The notes beneath the pieces were generated by a model. That model worked only from the letters and a program-made list of their open reading frames with translations. It had not been told where the DNA came from and searched no databases. 5,856 nt of DNA from Rhodocyclales bacterium (GTDB lineage Bacteria > Pseudomonadota > Gammaproteobacteria > Burkholderiales > Rhodocyclaceae). Below, one piece after another: positions 5,666-5,856 of this stretch (within the stretch, counting starts at the first letter, position 1; each line of letters opens with the position of its first letter). The translations under genes and the position numbers were made by a program. The stretch covers positions 1 to 5,856 of the forward strand of contig JAIOPW010000566.1 of assembly GCA_021413665.1 (NCBI GenBank). The letters are read 5' to 3'.

Positions 5666-5856
5666 TTCGTCCGCGGCGGATTCTGGTCATCAACGTCTCC
5701 CGCATCGGCGACACCCTGCTGGCGACTCCCGCCATTCGCGCACTTGCCGCCGCGTGGCCGGAGGCAAGCCTGGATGTGCTGGGCCATCCCAACCGGGTCG
5801 AGGTGCTCGAGCACCTCCCCTTCGTCCGCCGGGTCGGTTCCATCAGCAAGAAATCG
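5662..5856 (+). CDS. Heptosyltransferase-like glycosyltransferase, GT9 family (partial at 3' side)
   Basis: ATG at 5662 overlaps the methyltransferase TGA as ATGA and opens a frame of 65 codons that runs off the window end. The start MIRPRRILVINVSRIGDTLLATPAIRAL is the GT9 hallmark: a beta-strand followed by the RIGDTLLATPAIRAL loop shared by WaaC, WaaF and WaaQ heptosyltransferases. LDVLGHPN and LPFVRRV follow, as in the second strand and helix of that fold. Such enzymes usually add heptose from ADP-heptose to the LPS inner core in the cytoplasm. Which acceptor it uses cannot be told from the N-terminus, so no gene symbol is given. No independent ribosome binding site is clear, so translation is probably coupled to the upstream gene. 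Confidence 0.88.
   Translation, partial: MIRPRRILVINVSRIGDTLLATPAIRALAAAWPEASLDVLGHPNRVEVLEHLPFVRRVGSISKKS

Noticed and set aside
1..5856. Search for mobile elements, CRISPR repeats, tRNA genes or phage genes.
   Set aside because: No transposase, inverted-repeat ends, spaced direct repeats or tRNA-like cloverleaf was apparent by eye; nearly all the sequence is accounted for by coding regions.

Overview
The window looks like a GC-rich betaproteobacterial chromosome, plausibly from the Rhodocyclales (Azoarcus/Thauera/Dechloromonas-type). This rests on base composition, protein style and the polA/msbA/cell-envelope gene order, not on a database search. Every gene I can support lies on the + strand, genes are packed tightly, and no gap exceeds about 55 bases.

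Layout: (1) 1-234 is the last 77 codons of DNA polymerase I (polA). (2) 235-287 is a short gap with a -10-like box, probably the msbA promoter region. (3) 288-2027 is msbA, the lipid A-core flippase. (4) 2046-3812 is a NodU/CmcH/TobZ-type O-carbamoyltransferase. (5) 3809-3862 is a 17-codon mini-ORF whose first eight codons imitate the start of the following gene. (6) 3859-4950 is a GT4-type glycosyltransferase. (7) 4952-5665 is a FkbM-type methyltransferase. (8) 5662-5856 is the start of a GT9/heptosyltransferase-like gene cut by the window edge.

How the genes work together: from msbA onward the genes read as one operon for lipopolysaccharide core/O-chain assembly. A GT9 and a GT4 enzyme would add sugars, the carbamoyltransferase and FkbM methyltransferase would decorate them, and MsbA would flip the lipid A-core to the periplasmic face. 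The joints are very tight: TAG directly followed by ATG, GTGA overlaps, a one-base gap and an ATGA overlap. This suggests translational coupling. A carbamoyltransferase among core genes recalls Pseudomonas aeruginosa WapO, which carbamoylates a core heptose, but the substrate here is inferred.

The least ordinary feature is the carbamoyltransferase/glycosyltransferase junction. There, 24 bases around the glycosyltransferase start are repeated 50 bases upstream with 19/24 identity, and four of the five differences are silent. I read this as either the scar of a deleted paralogous glycosyltransferase or a small coupling leader peptide. I see no tRNA, rRNA, CRISPR array, insertion sequence or clear rho-independent terminator.
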